Assembly: GCA_051453625.1 (NCBI GenBank)
Contig: JBOZIK010000001.1
Location: 74,382,204-74,446,203, forward strand
From: Welwitschia mirabilis
Taxonomy: Eukaryota > Gnetophyta > Gnetopsida > Welwitschiales
Direction of reading: 5' to 3'
Length of the DNA: 64,000 bases
Part shown: positions 24,564 to 35,869 of the stretch, one piece after another
Layout of the letters: every line of letters starts with the position of its first letter
Position numbering within the stretch: position 1 is the first letter of the stretch
Program-made: the position numbers and the translations under genes
Notes under the pieces: generated by a model
The model's database searches: none
What the model saw: the letters and a program-made list of their open reading frames with translations, nothing else
What the model was told of the DNA's origin: nothing

Positions 24564-24990
24564 NNNNNNNNNNNNNNNNNNNNNNNNNNNNNNNNNNNNN
24601 NNNNNNNNNNNNNNNNNNNNNNNNNNNNNNNNNNNNNNNNNNNNNNNNNNNNNNNNNNNNNNNNNNNNNNNNNNNNNNNNNNNNNNNNNNNNNNNNNNNN
24701 NNNNNNNNNNNNNNNNNNNNNNNNNNNNNNNNNNNNNNNNNNNNNNNNNNNNNNNNNNNNNNNNNNNNNNNNNNNNNNNNNNNNNNNNNNNNNNNNNNNN
24801 NNNNNNNNNNNNNNNNNNNNNNNNNNNNNNNNNNNNNNNNNNNNNNNNNNNNNNNNNNNNNNNNNNNNNNNNNNNNNNNNNNNNNNNNNNNNNNNNNNNN
24901 NNNNNNNNNNNNNNNNNNNNNNNNNNNNNNNNNNNNNNNNNNNNNNNNNNNNNNNNNNNNNNNNNNNNNNNNNNNNNNNNNNNNNNNNNN
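24564..24990. other. Assembly gap, 427 N, probably spurious
   Basis: The 54 bases before it (24510-24563) are repeated exactly directly after it (24991-25044), so two overlapping contig ends were not merged. Confidence 0.9.
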
Positions 24991-25350
24991 TTATTATTCT
25001 ACTTATCAGTGTAATCTTGTAGATTTAGAAGAAAATATTAAAACTCATTTAGCTTAATTAGATCATTTAGATGAAAAATAAGCTCAAGCTATTCATTATT
25101 AACTTATTCACAATGTCCAAAGTAAGTACAAACATGATTAAAAGATGATTCATAAGAACTTTAAACCTAGTCAACTAGTTTTATTATATAATACTAAAGT
25201 TCATCTATTATAGAAAATGTTAGTTTCAAAATAGTGATGTCCTTACATTATTGAGAAAGTACATTCTAATGGATTTGTTCATATTTTTGACTTAACCACT
25301 AAAGAGATTGAGAAAGTTAATAGACAAAGGTTGAAGATAGATGAGTAATC

Positions 25351-27460
25351 TTCTGATATAAAAATGATAGAAGTGCTAACCTTAGAGTTTTTCCTTAATG
25401 GAAAGGACTTATTTCCTATTATTGTTTAAGTTTTCTCTTATCGTTTTCCTTTGAAGGCCATTATGATATCACTTGATTATATTTCAAACATGACTTAAGT
25501 ATTTATTTTCATGACTAGTCTTTGACATGGGTATTTTATAGTGGTAAGATTGAATTCATCCAATCTTAAGACATAAAAACATCTATGAAGTTTAGTTTTT
25601 AAGGAAGATGCTATAGTGTTTTTTTTTTTCCTCAATGATGAAAAGCTATTAAAGTATTTAAGGATGTTTTTTTTGTCTTCTATTGTATTACTTCACCTTT
25701 GTATTTTAGAGAGTTTGATCATGTGAAATGATTTTATTTATGCTTAAAAAAATTGAAAGAGAGAGTGAAATACGATCATGATATTTTCTATTCCATATCT
25801 CAAAAACATGATAACTATGATATCCTATTACAAGTATATTAGGGCAAAGTTTCCTGAGAGGAACCTTTAGCAGTGTAATATGGTAGCTAGGGAAACTCCA
25901 TTTGGGGGGGCCAGTTAGCTAAGATTTATGGGTTCTTACTTCTCTAAGTATTGTTGAACTCCACTCATCATGTATAGTTAGATAATAAAGTAATAAAAAT
26001 TTAAGGCCTATAGGATCAGTGGTGTTTCTAGTATTATAAAAAATATTACTTATTTCTTAGACTGTTGGTCTTTTCACATGATCATTTTATTTCTAAGAAT
26101 TTAGGTGTTTATTTTAAGATGTAAGTAAGTGATTTTTTTTTTTTTAAGTAACTCTTTAATCTTATCACTTATTTTTTAAAGCATTTAATTTTTAAAATCA
26201 TCATAACTACTACCTTATCAAATAGAATTTTTTATACATTAAGTCATGCATTTTAAAATTAAGTGATGATATAATTTCTTCCATTGAAATCTACAAGGTT
26301 AAAATTTAGGATATGTAATATATCTTCTTTATTTTGTATTATGTTCAATCTTTTTGTTTTTGTTTGTTATTCAGTTAGTTATTTCAAAGTCATTTCTATA
26401 TTTTCTTAACATTTTAGAATCTTAACATTTAATGGTTTCCTTGTCTAGTTTTTAATAAAGAGTTGATTTCTTACTTAGATGAGTTTCCTTAACAATTTTG
26501 TAATGTTTCTTTTTAGTCTTTNNNNNNNNNNNNNNNNNNNNNNNNNNNNNNNNNNNNNNNNNNNNNNNNNNNNNNNNNNNNNNNNNNNNNNNNNNNNNNN
26601 NNNNNNNNNNNNNNNNNNNNNNNNNNNNNNNNNNNNNNNNNNNNNNNNNNNNNNNNNNNNNNNNNNNNNNNNNNNNNNNNNNNNNNNNNNNNNNNNNNNN
26701 NNNNNNNNNNNNNNNNNNNNNNNNNNNNNNNNNNNNNNNNNNNNNNNNNNNNNNNNNNNNNNNNNNNNNNNNNNNNNNNNNNNNNNNNNNNNNNNNNNNN
26801 NNNNNNNNNNNNNNNNNNNNNNNNNNNNNNNNNNNNNNNNNNNNNNNNNNNNNNNNNNNNNNNNNNNNNNNNNNNNTCTTACTTAGATAAGTTTCCTTAA
26901 CAATTGTGTGGTGTTTAATTTTAGCCTTTTAGAGTTTTGAACACTACTCTTAATCATTTTGTAATGAAAAAATTTGTTGGGAATTTATGGATCTACTTCA
27001 TTCTAATTAGCAAATTTTCACTGACTACTCTTTTTATGCTTGTTAAAATATTTCATACATCTCTATTTTTTAAATCTAATATTTCTATTCTTAGCTTTGC
27101 ACTTCATTCAAAGAGTTATCTAAATTTAAAAACATCCATTATTTGCTTTGTTAATCTTATTAATTTTCTTTGCTTTATTAGCCAACATAAGATGAATTGT
27201 TTTTATTGAGGAGCGGGGAGAGGAATAGGACTTATTTTCATAGCTCATTTTCATAAATCTCTGAGTTATTTCAGAGCTTTCATAAGACATAATTTGAAAT
27301 TTTTACTTCATACACATGATTCATTAGATCTTATTTGGCTATGTGATGTGTTTTAGATTATTTTTAAGCTTATTTTATAAATTTAGATTGATTTTTTAAA
27401 GATAAGTTAACTAATAATTATAGTTGTTCATCTAGTTTTTATTAAAACTAACAAAGGCCA
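25351..27460 (+). other. G2 3' region between integrase and LTR
   Basis: No coding sequence recognised. The segment 25440-26330 is collinear with G1 and G3, including a GGTAGCTAGGGAAACTCC block near 25882. A purine-rich stretch (GAGGAGCGGGGAGAGGA, near 27209) corresponds to the internal purine tracts of G1 (4670) and G3 (46283). The G3-type accessory ORF is absent. The open frame at 26937-27209 is T-rich and shows no family resemblance. Confidence 0.5.
26522..26876. other. Assembly gap, 355 N
   Basis: The flanks are near duplicates (about 50 bases: TCTTACTTAGATGAGTTTCC before, TCTTACTTAGATAAGTTTCC after) with several differences, suggesting unmerged alleles, paralogous contigs or a local tandem repeat. 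Confidence 0.85.
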
Positions 27461-27472
27461 AGTAGGAGGCTA
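27461..27472 (+). other. G2 polypurine tract
   Basis: AGTAGGAGGCTA lies directly before the 3' LTR start TGATGCACTACC and is the expected plus-strand primer. The G3 equivalent is at 48198-48208. Confidence 0.65.
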
Positions 27473-28567
27473 TGATGCACTACCAAATTATATGTATGTA
27501 ATGGAGTATTATGAACTATTTCACAAGATATTTATATAGGTCTAGATAAGGATTATGGAGGATTGATGGGAGATCTTAGAAATATGGAATTCTTGGCATG
27601 ATTAGAGGCATCTAAGGCACATTATGGTATACATGGCTTTGGAGGGAGATCATTAATGAAAAAGGCTAGATCTCTTGAATTAGAAGAACAAAGAAGATGT
27701 TCATTCCCTCTATCATCCCCATGATAGGTAGGATAATACTATAGATGATACATTGGATGCTAACCTAGACTGGAGCTAGTATTATTAATTCATCTTTTGT
27801 AAAGGGGGGTCATACCCATGGTTGTCCCCAAGACATGCAGAATTATGAATCTAACATATGCTCCATTACTTCCTTAGTGATTCCCATGATAGATAGAATG
27901 ACATTTGTAACCACTATTCTATTTCATCCATTTATTTTTGTAATTTAGTTCATTTTATAGTGACTTTGTCCATTAGTTTTGCTTCTTAACTCTATAAGTA
28001 GAAACATCTTTAACTCTCTTCTTCATATTCATTTGCACTAGACATTTTTTTGATAGGAAATTAAAGAGATAGAGATCCATCTTTGGAGTTACAGAAAGGT
28101 GTTTACTTGGTAAATGGTTGTGCATCCTTCATTTGGACTCAACTATTTTGTAACTTAGATGCTAGTTATATTTTAATATTAAACTCTATTTTAGTTGTGC
28201 ATTTAATTCTATTATATTTTCCTTATGGTTTATGTTGTCCTTAATTTGGTGATAGTTTATTGATGATATAGGTCTTATAGATAGCCTTTATTAAGGCTAA
28301 AGCAAGTAGTTTTAGATTCATTTTGCATTGTATTTAGATTTAGTTATGCTTGGATTTCATAACATCTTTATTTCCTACATTGTTCTTAAATTTTGGTTAC
28401 TCTATTCTCTTCTAAAATCAATTCTTATTATTCTCTCATAAATCTTTAATCAGTTATGACATTTGGGTTACTCCCATTTATACTATAGTGTGTATTTTGC
28501 AATCTATTTATTTTGATTAAAAATGTTTCTAATAAGACATCAAGTTACAAAAATACACACCTTAACA
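27473..28567 (+). repeat. G2 3' LTR
   Basis: It starts TGATGCACTACCAAATTA, ends CACACCTTAACA, 1095 bp. It pairs with 17356-18500. An imperfect CATCC/GGATAA inverted repeat is at 27701-27733. The TATA site near 27991 is degraded (TCTATAAGTA). Confidence 0.93.
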
Positions 28568-28572
28568 TATAT
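28568..28572. repeat. G2 right target-site duplication TATAT
   Basis: Identical to 17351-17355; see G2. Confidence 0.85.
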
Positions 28573-29412
28573 CAATGTATTTTTACACTTTATTTCATGA
28601 ACTAAAAATGATAACTTAGAAATTATAATAATATAATTTAAGTTAATAACTAAAACAAACATTAAATATGGTTAACTAAAAAATTAAACCATTAATAAAT
28701 ATTAAACTAATTTATTAAGTTCATCATCAATGAAATATGTGTGCCTAGCTTAATTCACTCATAGTCTAACATACCTTTTAAAAATATAAATAACAAAGTT
28801 CTAATTTGTTAAAATAATTATAGTAGATACTACTTATGAGAGCATGAAGATAATGGATAAAATTTCAATTATTTTTTTAATTTTGTCTTTTATCTTATTT
28901 CTTCCTATATCTATTTTATCTTCTAAGACTATTTTAATTTTCATTTTATTTTTGAAGGGATGATCCTATTAATGCAGTGATATTTCTTACCTAGAGAAGT
29001 AAAGAATCTTAAGGTATCTACAATAGAAAAAATTGATCAAGAATCTCTTCATCTAAGAAGTGTTGATAAATAAACATGGTATTTTAATCAGCTCATAATG
29101 TGGAACATTTAAGGAAAAGGATGAGGGATGGGGTGGGACTGGAAAGGGAAATAGAAGAGTAAGAACATAGAAGGATTATACTAGTACTAATAAAACAAGT
29201 TTTCTTAAAAAACCTATGTCTTCTTATCTATTATAATTAGAGGAAGCATGAAATGTAAAGAATGGTTTCATGTGAGATATCATGAGATGCATAATTCATA
29301 AAAATTATTTTCCTTTATGAAAGAACATATGTTTCCTAACTATAAACACTTGTCTTACCTTTCACTCCAAACATAGATCCTATAAGTTACTTATTATTAT
29401 TGTATATTTAAC
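28573..29412. other. AT-rich segment, possibly the 3' LTR of C1
   Basis: No coding sequence seen. On the minus strand a sequence starting TGTTAAATATACA at 29413 directly follows a purine-rich GAAATGAGGCACCA, which resembles a polypurine tract and LTR start of a copia element. I could not find the other end of such an LTR. Confidence 0.35.
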
Positions 29413-29429
29413 ATTGGTGCCTCATTTCA

Positions 29430-30030
29430 GCTAATGAAATTAAGTTTTCTTTCATCATTCACCTCTTCAAAATAAATTATTTTATGGATGCTAAGCATGA
29501 TTTGAAGTCTTTGAAATGTATTCTTTAATAGTAACTTAACAAATATATCTATAATTTGTTCCCATATTGAATTAAAATTTAAACAAACTTTTCCATTCCT
29601 AATCAATTCATGATTTTTTTGGAAATTCCTATTAACATTTTTGGTGCATGGATAATAAACTATATTATTTTCTAGTATAATGTGAAAAAGCTTATTATGA
29701 AAATCACTATAGGCTCTTAATTTCTTTTAAAAAATTCATCTATAAGCTTTGTTATCGATATATTCTGATAACATACTATACTTTGCATAACATATTCTTT
29801 CTATATACTTGAAAATACCATAAATGATTACTTCTTTGATATCCCAAACAATTGACATTCCTAAATATTAAGAACATAATATAAGTTTGAATTCATTTAT
29901 TCTTACCTACACAAGACTAAAGAATAAACTTCCTTTTACATATTAAAGCATATACTTCATGTCCTTTCAATGCATATCTATGGGGTTTACCATGAATTTG
30001 GACAAATATTTTTGCAAAATAAATGTCTAT
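29430..30030 (-). pseudogene. C1 RNase H, decayed
   Basis: On the minus strand the segment after RT keeps NPIDMH and MKYML.YVKG near 29930-30000 (the copia HW.AVKRILRYLKGT site). Further on are a decayed 'CTKNVNRNFQKNHELIRNGK' stretch near 29590-29650 and EQIIDIFVKLL followed by FQRLQIML near 29500-29560, matching the DQLADIFTKAL block at the end of copia pol. The region ends about 30 bases before the putative 3' LTR. Several stops; inactive. Confidence 0.65.
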
Positions 30031-30740
30031 TCTACTATATATTATACAAAATAGGCTACTAATCAATTAAGTAGAAGATATTGCATTAATTAGCCTTACT
30101 TCATCTTCATTTAAAAGTTTGACATTTGCTTCCATTAGAATATTTTATGGCTTTTACTTCTCCATTATAAAATGCTTTAACATATCCCTTCCATATTTTA
30201 TTTATGACAAGAAAAATCTAGTATTTTATTGGATATTATTGATACCAAGAAAGCATTATAATAAATTATATTAAATATTTTAAGATTTTGATATAGTAAT
30301 CCTATAATGTTTACAATTCCATTCTAATCATTCCTATTTGCTAATATATCATCAACATATAGAGTAAGAATAGCTATACTACTATCTTTATGCCATGTAT
30401 AATGTTTTTTCATCATCGCTTTGATGAAATTTTTTAATCAATAAGAACATCATTAATCTTTTCCTACCAAACTAAATCATATTTATCTAGACAATAAAAT
30501 ACCTTATTTATCTTAAAAATTAGATGTTTCATACCTAAAATACTTATATCTTTAAGGTTTTTAAAAAGTAAATATCTTCCTTTACTCTTCATTAAAAAAT
30601 GTTGATTTCAAATTGAACTAGTGAATCTTCCAACTTTATTAAATAGAAATTGTAGCCATTAAGTGCACCAATATGTGCAACGATTTCATGACAGTCAATT
30701 CCATATATTTTCTTGAAACCTTAAATAAAAGTCCTTATTT
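30031..30740 (-). pseudogene. C1 reverse transcriptase, decayed
   Basis: The minus strand reads YGIDCHEIVAHI near 30680-30715 (copia GIDY.ETFAPV), a decayed KKALYGLKQ block near 30490, TLYVDDILANRND near 30330-30372 with the catalytic YVDD complete, then YFLGI near 30235-30250 and KYGRDMLKHFIME near 30175-30212. This is the copia RT order. Stops fall mostly at Gln and Trp positions. It is clearly copia rather than gypsy because of YVDD in this context and because RNase H lies downstream with no integrase after it. Confidence 0.75.
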
Positions 30741-32190
30741 TATAACATTTTAAATAATATTTTATTGTAGGATTTACTATATTCATTTGTAGTTAATATC
30801 TTTACTTTCTAGTCATATTTTTGTCAACTTCCATCTTTTATTATTAGTAGTAACCTCCATCTTTTAATTCATTAAATTATTTTATTTTTTATTTGGTACG
30901 ACTTCTTTAAGGATTGTGGGATATTCCATCATGATTAAGACATAAACCACATGTTTTCTACCTTTATCTAACTTCTAAAATATTTCATTCAAGTTCTCAT
31001 TTTATGTGGAGAACTTATAGATCTTTATGATAATGATCAAGCTATTCATTAAAGATGAATGTTTGCTAATCATTTCATTCTCATTTAAAATTGTTTTAAT
31101 AATGAGTATTTTTCCACTCTCTTGGTCAAAATTAGTTTGCAGCTTACATTTCTCCAGCTATTATGTAAATTCTCATGATTCATGTTTATGGTGAAATTTA
31201 GCTATGCTTATATTTTATATTAATGAAGATTAATGAAAGATATCCTTAGGGATACAAATCATGGATGACCAAACCATACTAATGGTAACTAGGACTTATA
31301 TTTATAGTATTGGACTAGAATTATTATTTCTAAGAGATTAATTTGGTAATATGTAATAGTAAAAGATTAGATAATTAGATTTATAGTTATCATAGATTAA
31401 TGTTTTATTTTAAATTTTAAAATAAAAATGTATTATCAAGTATGGACTAAGTTAGATATGAGGCATAACCTTAACATTTAGCATGTAGACTAGAATGATG
31501 AATTTTCAAAGAAAGTAAATTCATTCTATATTTAACCTAAAGAAATAATATAAAATATTCATTAAATCACAAGCATGATAACATAATTTCATTTATCATA
31601 TAGCTAATTGTGAAGACTTCTAGATCATCTTAACTCTCATAAAAAACTCCAAAAGCATGAAACATAGGATCTAAACACAAAAGAACATCAAATGTAAGTA
31701 AACTATGTACTAATATTAACATTAAAAACCACTTAGAAATATAAAAAGAATACCTTTAGCTACTAATTTTTTATATATAGTTTATCAAATATGGTCTACA
31801 AGTATATCTAAAATTAACAAAATAGATTAAAAAAAAATCTAGCCTTTATTACATTAACAAAATAGATATACATCCATGAAAAATAAACCTAGAGATTACA
31901 ATGTCATGTTAGCCTTGAAGAGATAGCTTATCTCTAATAGAAAGATTTAGAAATAGTACATGACATATACTCTCTTAATAATTACTTAACCATCAATTTT
32001 CCATAATTTAAGATCATTAACAATTATAAAGTGAGATATTATAACCATTTTAGATGATGCAAAATTAGGATGAGGGTTATGGTTTTTAAACTTCAGAAGT
32101 TTGTATAATGTTTAACCTCTCCAAATTAAATTACTAATAAGTGAATTTAACTCAATAGCTAAAGATGATATGCGAACATAAAAATGGAGG
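30741..32190 (-). pseudogene. C1 integrase and linker region, barely readable
   Basis: By position this should hold copia integrase and the linker to RT. I can read only short traces on the minus strand (for example PTILKEVVPNKK near 30890-30925 and HHKHES near 31170). The zinc finger and DDE residues were not found. Much may be deleted, since protease to RT spans only about 1.4 kb. Confidence 0.3.
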
Positions 32191-32240
32191 TAAATTCTAC
32201 ATGATGACTAGTACCACCATCACTTTAATCAAAGTCATTT
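32190..32240 (-). pseudogene. C1 protease active-site remnant
   Basis: The minus strand reads SDGGTSHHVEF near 32190-32225, matching the copia protease signature D[ST]G[AC][ST].H[MV] with the catalytic Asp present. Short match, judged by position upstream of C1 pol. Confidence 0.4.
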
Positions 32241-33399
32241 TCTTTTTGGGGATTCAGATCTCTAGATTTTGGGAAAATTCTCCATATCTTAATAATAACC
32301 TATAAAATAATAGTGTGAAGGCCAAATCTTATAAAATATGTATTTAGAATCATTAATCAAAATAAATTCAAAACATGTGAGAAATATAATTCAATCATGA
32401 AAAATTGGCCTTAATAGATTAGAATATATGTCATATTTTTTATGTTAACATCCCCAACTAACCCTTTGCTACTATTATAGTAAAAAGTATGATAAAGATG
32501 AATCTCATAATAAACATTACAATGTAAAATAATTTAAGTATGATGTAAAAGTTATGATGAAAATTTGAAAATGTATGACCAATTTTAAGTGAAATTATAA
32601 TTAATCAAAATAATAAGTGTCAATGAGTAATAAGGTGTAATTACCACTACCTCCAACAAACCTAAATATTTCCTTAACATTTATAATAAGGTTAATGAAA
32701 AATAAGAGGGAAAAAAATGCATGTATAACCTAGAAAGAAAAATGCTAAAAAATACATGAAAATGAAAAATGTGAAGTGAAAATTATTAAAAATAAAATGT
32801 ACAATGCACAATGGCCAAATATTCCTAAAATGATGCATGTAAAAATGAAAGTAACTTTATAAGCAATGGTTAAGCATTGTATTAAAAATTAAAGCTATTC
32901 TGAAGGATGAAATGATGGAAAAAAATGGGAGTAAAAAATGCAAAGTAAAAATGAAAAGATGATACTAAAATGTAATGGTTAGAAATGAGTTAAAACTGGA
33001 TTATAGCCAGTTTCTTAAAAAATTTAATGGTGGTAGAAAATCTTAATAAACTTTAACTAATATGCAAAATCTATTAGAAAAATCTTAAAAAAAATTGATA
33101 TATAAATGAAAATACCATCCAAGACTAGTAGCAACTCAATTCTATTATGTTTATAGGAATTAGATTTTATGTGTGGAGTTATTATCTAAAATAAAAACTT
33201 CTAGACATATAAGTTAAATTTACTAATAAATGAAATGAACAAAAATAGGAACTAAAAGTTAACTTGAAGTACATGATAAATAATCATTACAACTAGAGTT
33301 TTATATAAGAATGTAATGTACAATTCATGTTATGAAAAATAAATTAATGAGAAAAAAAGGAATGAAATTGAAAAAAAGGAGTTAAATATAGATCTTCTC
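32241..33399. other. AT-rich DNA, no gene recognised
   Basis: The plus strand is A-rich and the minus strand T-rich, as elsewhere in decayed repeats here. It may contain lost C1 gag. No motif supports a call. Confidence 0.4.
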
Positions 33400-34345
33400 T
33401 GAGAAACCATCCTTTTATTCTTGTCTATTTTATCTTATTTCTTTGGAGTGTTATTACTTTATTTAAAAATGATTTTCTTAAAGATCTAAGAAGACTTACC
33501 AATTGGTTCTTATCCTTTATTCTTATTATTAGAGAGGAATAAGGGAAAGAAAAAGGTTGAAAATGAATGGAAGTAAGATCTTGAGGTTCTTCTTTCTCTT
33601 CTGTTTATTGCTTTTGTTATTTTTCTTTAGGTTGCTTCCTTGGAACCCAATCTAGATTCTTACACTTTAAAACATGATTTTCCTAGAGATAATGATTTTA
33701 ATATAATCTCTATTTTAACCACAATTAAATATCTAATGAATGGCATCATAAACAAGGTTAAAATCTAAGGATGAAAGTGATAGGTTGCTCTTATAAGCTA
33801 CACAATTGATGATGGTATAAAAAATAAATTTATGTTTATTAAAAGGGATGTTATCTTGAATGATACTAATAAAATCTAAGTGACTACTATAGGAATCTCT
33901 AACACCAAATGTGATAGAATATTCTCAATGAAAAGTCTAAAAGTACTACTTGATTCTTGTGAAGGAACTTACATGAAAGAACTTCTTCTCTATTGGACAT
34001 ATATTTAACATTCAAGGCATTACAATAATAGAAAAGGGTTTTGATAAATTAAGATATAGATAAACATTATGCTATAGATAATAAATCCTTTCTAAATTAC
34101 TTAAGGAAAAAGTAAGGGTAATTTCATGAATTTAAAAATGAATAATCCAAGGATCTTCATCATCATATGTAGCATACTTATAAAACTTCAAAACATATTT
34201 AGAAAGGCAATAGATATTTTATGTCTTCAACAAGTAGTTTTAACTCATAATATCAATCCTAGCAAGGTATAATGGAGCATATAGATGAGGAAAAAAACCA
34301 AAAACTTCTTCCTTAATGAAGGCTCCTTATCTCTCACTAATGATA
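33400..34345 (-). pseudogene. Decayed ORF resembling the 'putative plant transposon protein' domain
   Basis: On the minus strand, from about 34340 to 33700 one frame runs for about 210 codons with only some eight or nine stops, nearly all TAA at positions that would be Gln. The order of short motifs, YVLKFYKYATYDDEDPW near 34150-34200, then IHFQIHEITLTFS, INCVAYKSNLSLSS near 33790-33830 and RIQIGFQGSN near 33620-33650, is like the layout of a family of plant proteins carried by LTR elements ([LV]VREFYAN, then a V[RH]G core, then a Gly-Phe and basic tail). Assignment is from memory of the family pattern and needs a profile search. A related ORF on the plus strand is at 46440-47480. Confidence 0.45.
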
Positions 34346-34742
34346 GCATACAAAGATAGAAATTATGAAAGAGGAAAAAGAGCAAAATGGAATATAAGTG
34401 GAAGAAATAACAATGATAAAGTTAGGAGAAAAAATGAATTAAAAAATGAAACAAATAAATAAGAGATAGAGTTTTGAATAGAAACTGGAAACACTAATAA
34501 AACTAAATACTAAAAAATTCTAATGTAATGTAGTATGTAAAAAATAAACTAACTATAATGGAAATGAGTAATAAGATTATTCAGGGCTAGTGATAATACC
34601 ATTAAATCTACAAAAGTTATTTTAGCTTAGAGAAAACATGAAAATAGACATACGAATCATGAAAATATTATGAACAAGTTGCAAAGGGTTTTAAAAATGC
34701 AAGTTTTCTAGAAATGTGATGAAATGATGACCCTTAGATTAG
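34346..34742. other. AT-rich spacer before G3, nothing recognised
   Basis: No motif seen on either strand. Confidence 0.4.
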
Positions 34743-34747
34743 CTAGT
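34743..34747. repeat. G3 left target-site duplication CTAGT
   Basis: The five bases before the 5' LTR equal 49283-49287 after the 3' LTR. Confidence 0.75.
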
Positions 34748-35848
34748 TGTAGCAATACCAACTTGCATATATTTGATATGCTATTTTTAGAAATTTTTTA
34801 GGATATTAGATAGGTTTATGGTAAAATTCCATCATAATGAAGAGCTAAGATGAAAGATATAAAAACATGTAATCTTCATGAATTTTTTAGCATTTAGAGT
34901 AGTTTACAATACTTCTTGTTTTTGAGACAAATTTTCTACAAACATTTAGGCTAACTCATTAGATGAATACTTGGGAATTACTATCTCCTACCTCATCATC
35001 TAGGTGATAGTATAGATTACATAAGAGTTAAAGCCAATAAGGATGCTAGATGTGATCAATTCTACATATGGTATTGATTAATTTTGAGGTGGCATTGTCC
35101 CCTATATTGTTTAGATGACTAGTAGGATGACATTTGTTGTCATGTACCACTAAACATTTACCTAACTCTAACCATTTATTTGTATATATTTTGCACATAT
35201 ATTAGGATTATTATTATGCCTATTTATCTTATTGCTTATGTGTTTGTTTTCAATAAGTATTGATCCCATCCTCAACTCCATCTCATCTTCATTTACACCA
35301 AAAATTCACATGATAAGAGATCAAAGGGCTAGAGATATATCCTCAATAGATGTATAAATATGTCTTCCTTAGTGTTGTACTATACTTCTTCCACTAATGT
35401 GTGGCTACTTTGTAACACGAATGTTATTTGAGATTTAATATAAAGACTCTTTTCGATTTTCTATGCTTGCTGTTACTTATCCCTCATAGTTTATGTTACT
35501 TCTAATTTAGTTATAATTTTCTTAAGTGATATAAGTTATGAGGTAAACATTTATTAAAGTTAATCATTATTAGTTTAGGTGCATTTCTATTTTTATTTTC
35601 TAAATTAACTTTGCATAGTGTATTACATTATACTTTGTTGCACTATAATTTATTTCTATTACTAAGATATATAAGTATTTTTTACTAAAATTAATTATCT
35701 TTCTTCTACCCTAGGAATTTAATGGATTATATCATTTAAGTTAACTCTCATCTATATTAGTGTGTTGTGTTTTGCAAGTTATCTATTATAATTATGAATG
35801 ATAAGATATTCTTAAGCTTAATTATTTATACAAATACACATCTCCACG
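34748..35848 (+). repeat. G3 5' LTR
   Basis: It starts TGTAGCAATACCAACTTG and ends CACATCTCCACG, 1101 bp, followed by the primer site. It resembles the 3' LTR at 48209-49282 along its whole length, with many substitutions. A possible TATA box (TGTATATATT) is at 35181. Confidence 0.9.
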
Positions 35849-35851
35849 TCT

Positions 35852-35869
35852 TGGCATCATTGATGAGGA
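35852..35869 (+). other. G3 first primer-binding site for tRNA-Asp
   Basis: TGGCATCATTGATGAGGA matches the complement of the tRNA-Asp 3' end at 12 of 18 positions; five of the six mismatches are G-to-A or C-to-T. It is the best preserved primer site in the window. Confidence 0.85.

Larger units (their letters stand above)
23200..25350 (+). pseudogene. G2 integrase, decayed and split by two N runs
   Basis: The zinc-finger region (HLCYRCKD near 23315 and ICDGHFSG near 23408) runs into the first gap. After it, CDRC at 23958 and PLKSILEC near 24008 resume, followed by VDIDYVIKWVEVVPTF, HHVAYAYHPQINGQAK near 24267-24320 and the C-terminal FKPSQLVLLYNTKVHLL near 25160-25210 and PYIIEKVHSNGFVHIF near 25230-25285. 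The last catalytic Glu (GQAE) is Lys. The gap 24564-24990 is flanked by the same 54 bases on both sides, so the coding sequence probably continues straight through it. Confidence 0.85.
17356..28567 (+). mobile_element. G2: full-length Athila-like Ty3/gypsy retrotransposon, inactive
   Basis: All parts are present in order: 5' LTR, tRNA-Asp primer site, leader, gag, protease, RT, RNase H, integrase, 3' region, polypurine tract and 3' LTR, with a perfect TATAT duplication outside. The span is 11,212 bp in the assembly, including three N runs, one of which is spurious (see 24564-24990). Pol order (RT, RNase H, integrase) is that of Ty3/gypsy, not copia. Every domain carries stops or catalytic substitutions. 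The 5' and 3' LTRs have diverged clearly by eye (substitutions and small indels), so the insertion is old. Confidence 0.93.
29413..32240 (-). mobile_element. C1: Ty1/copia retrotransposon remnant
   Basis: Read on the minus strand, protease-like, integrase-linker, RT and RNase H signals follow each other in copia order (integrase before RT). The catalytic YVDD of RT is intact, but stops and shifts break the rest. Gag, most of integrase and a paired 5' LTR were not recognised. The element lies between G2 and G3 in opposite orientation. Confidence 0.7.
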
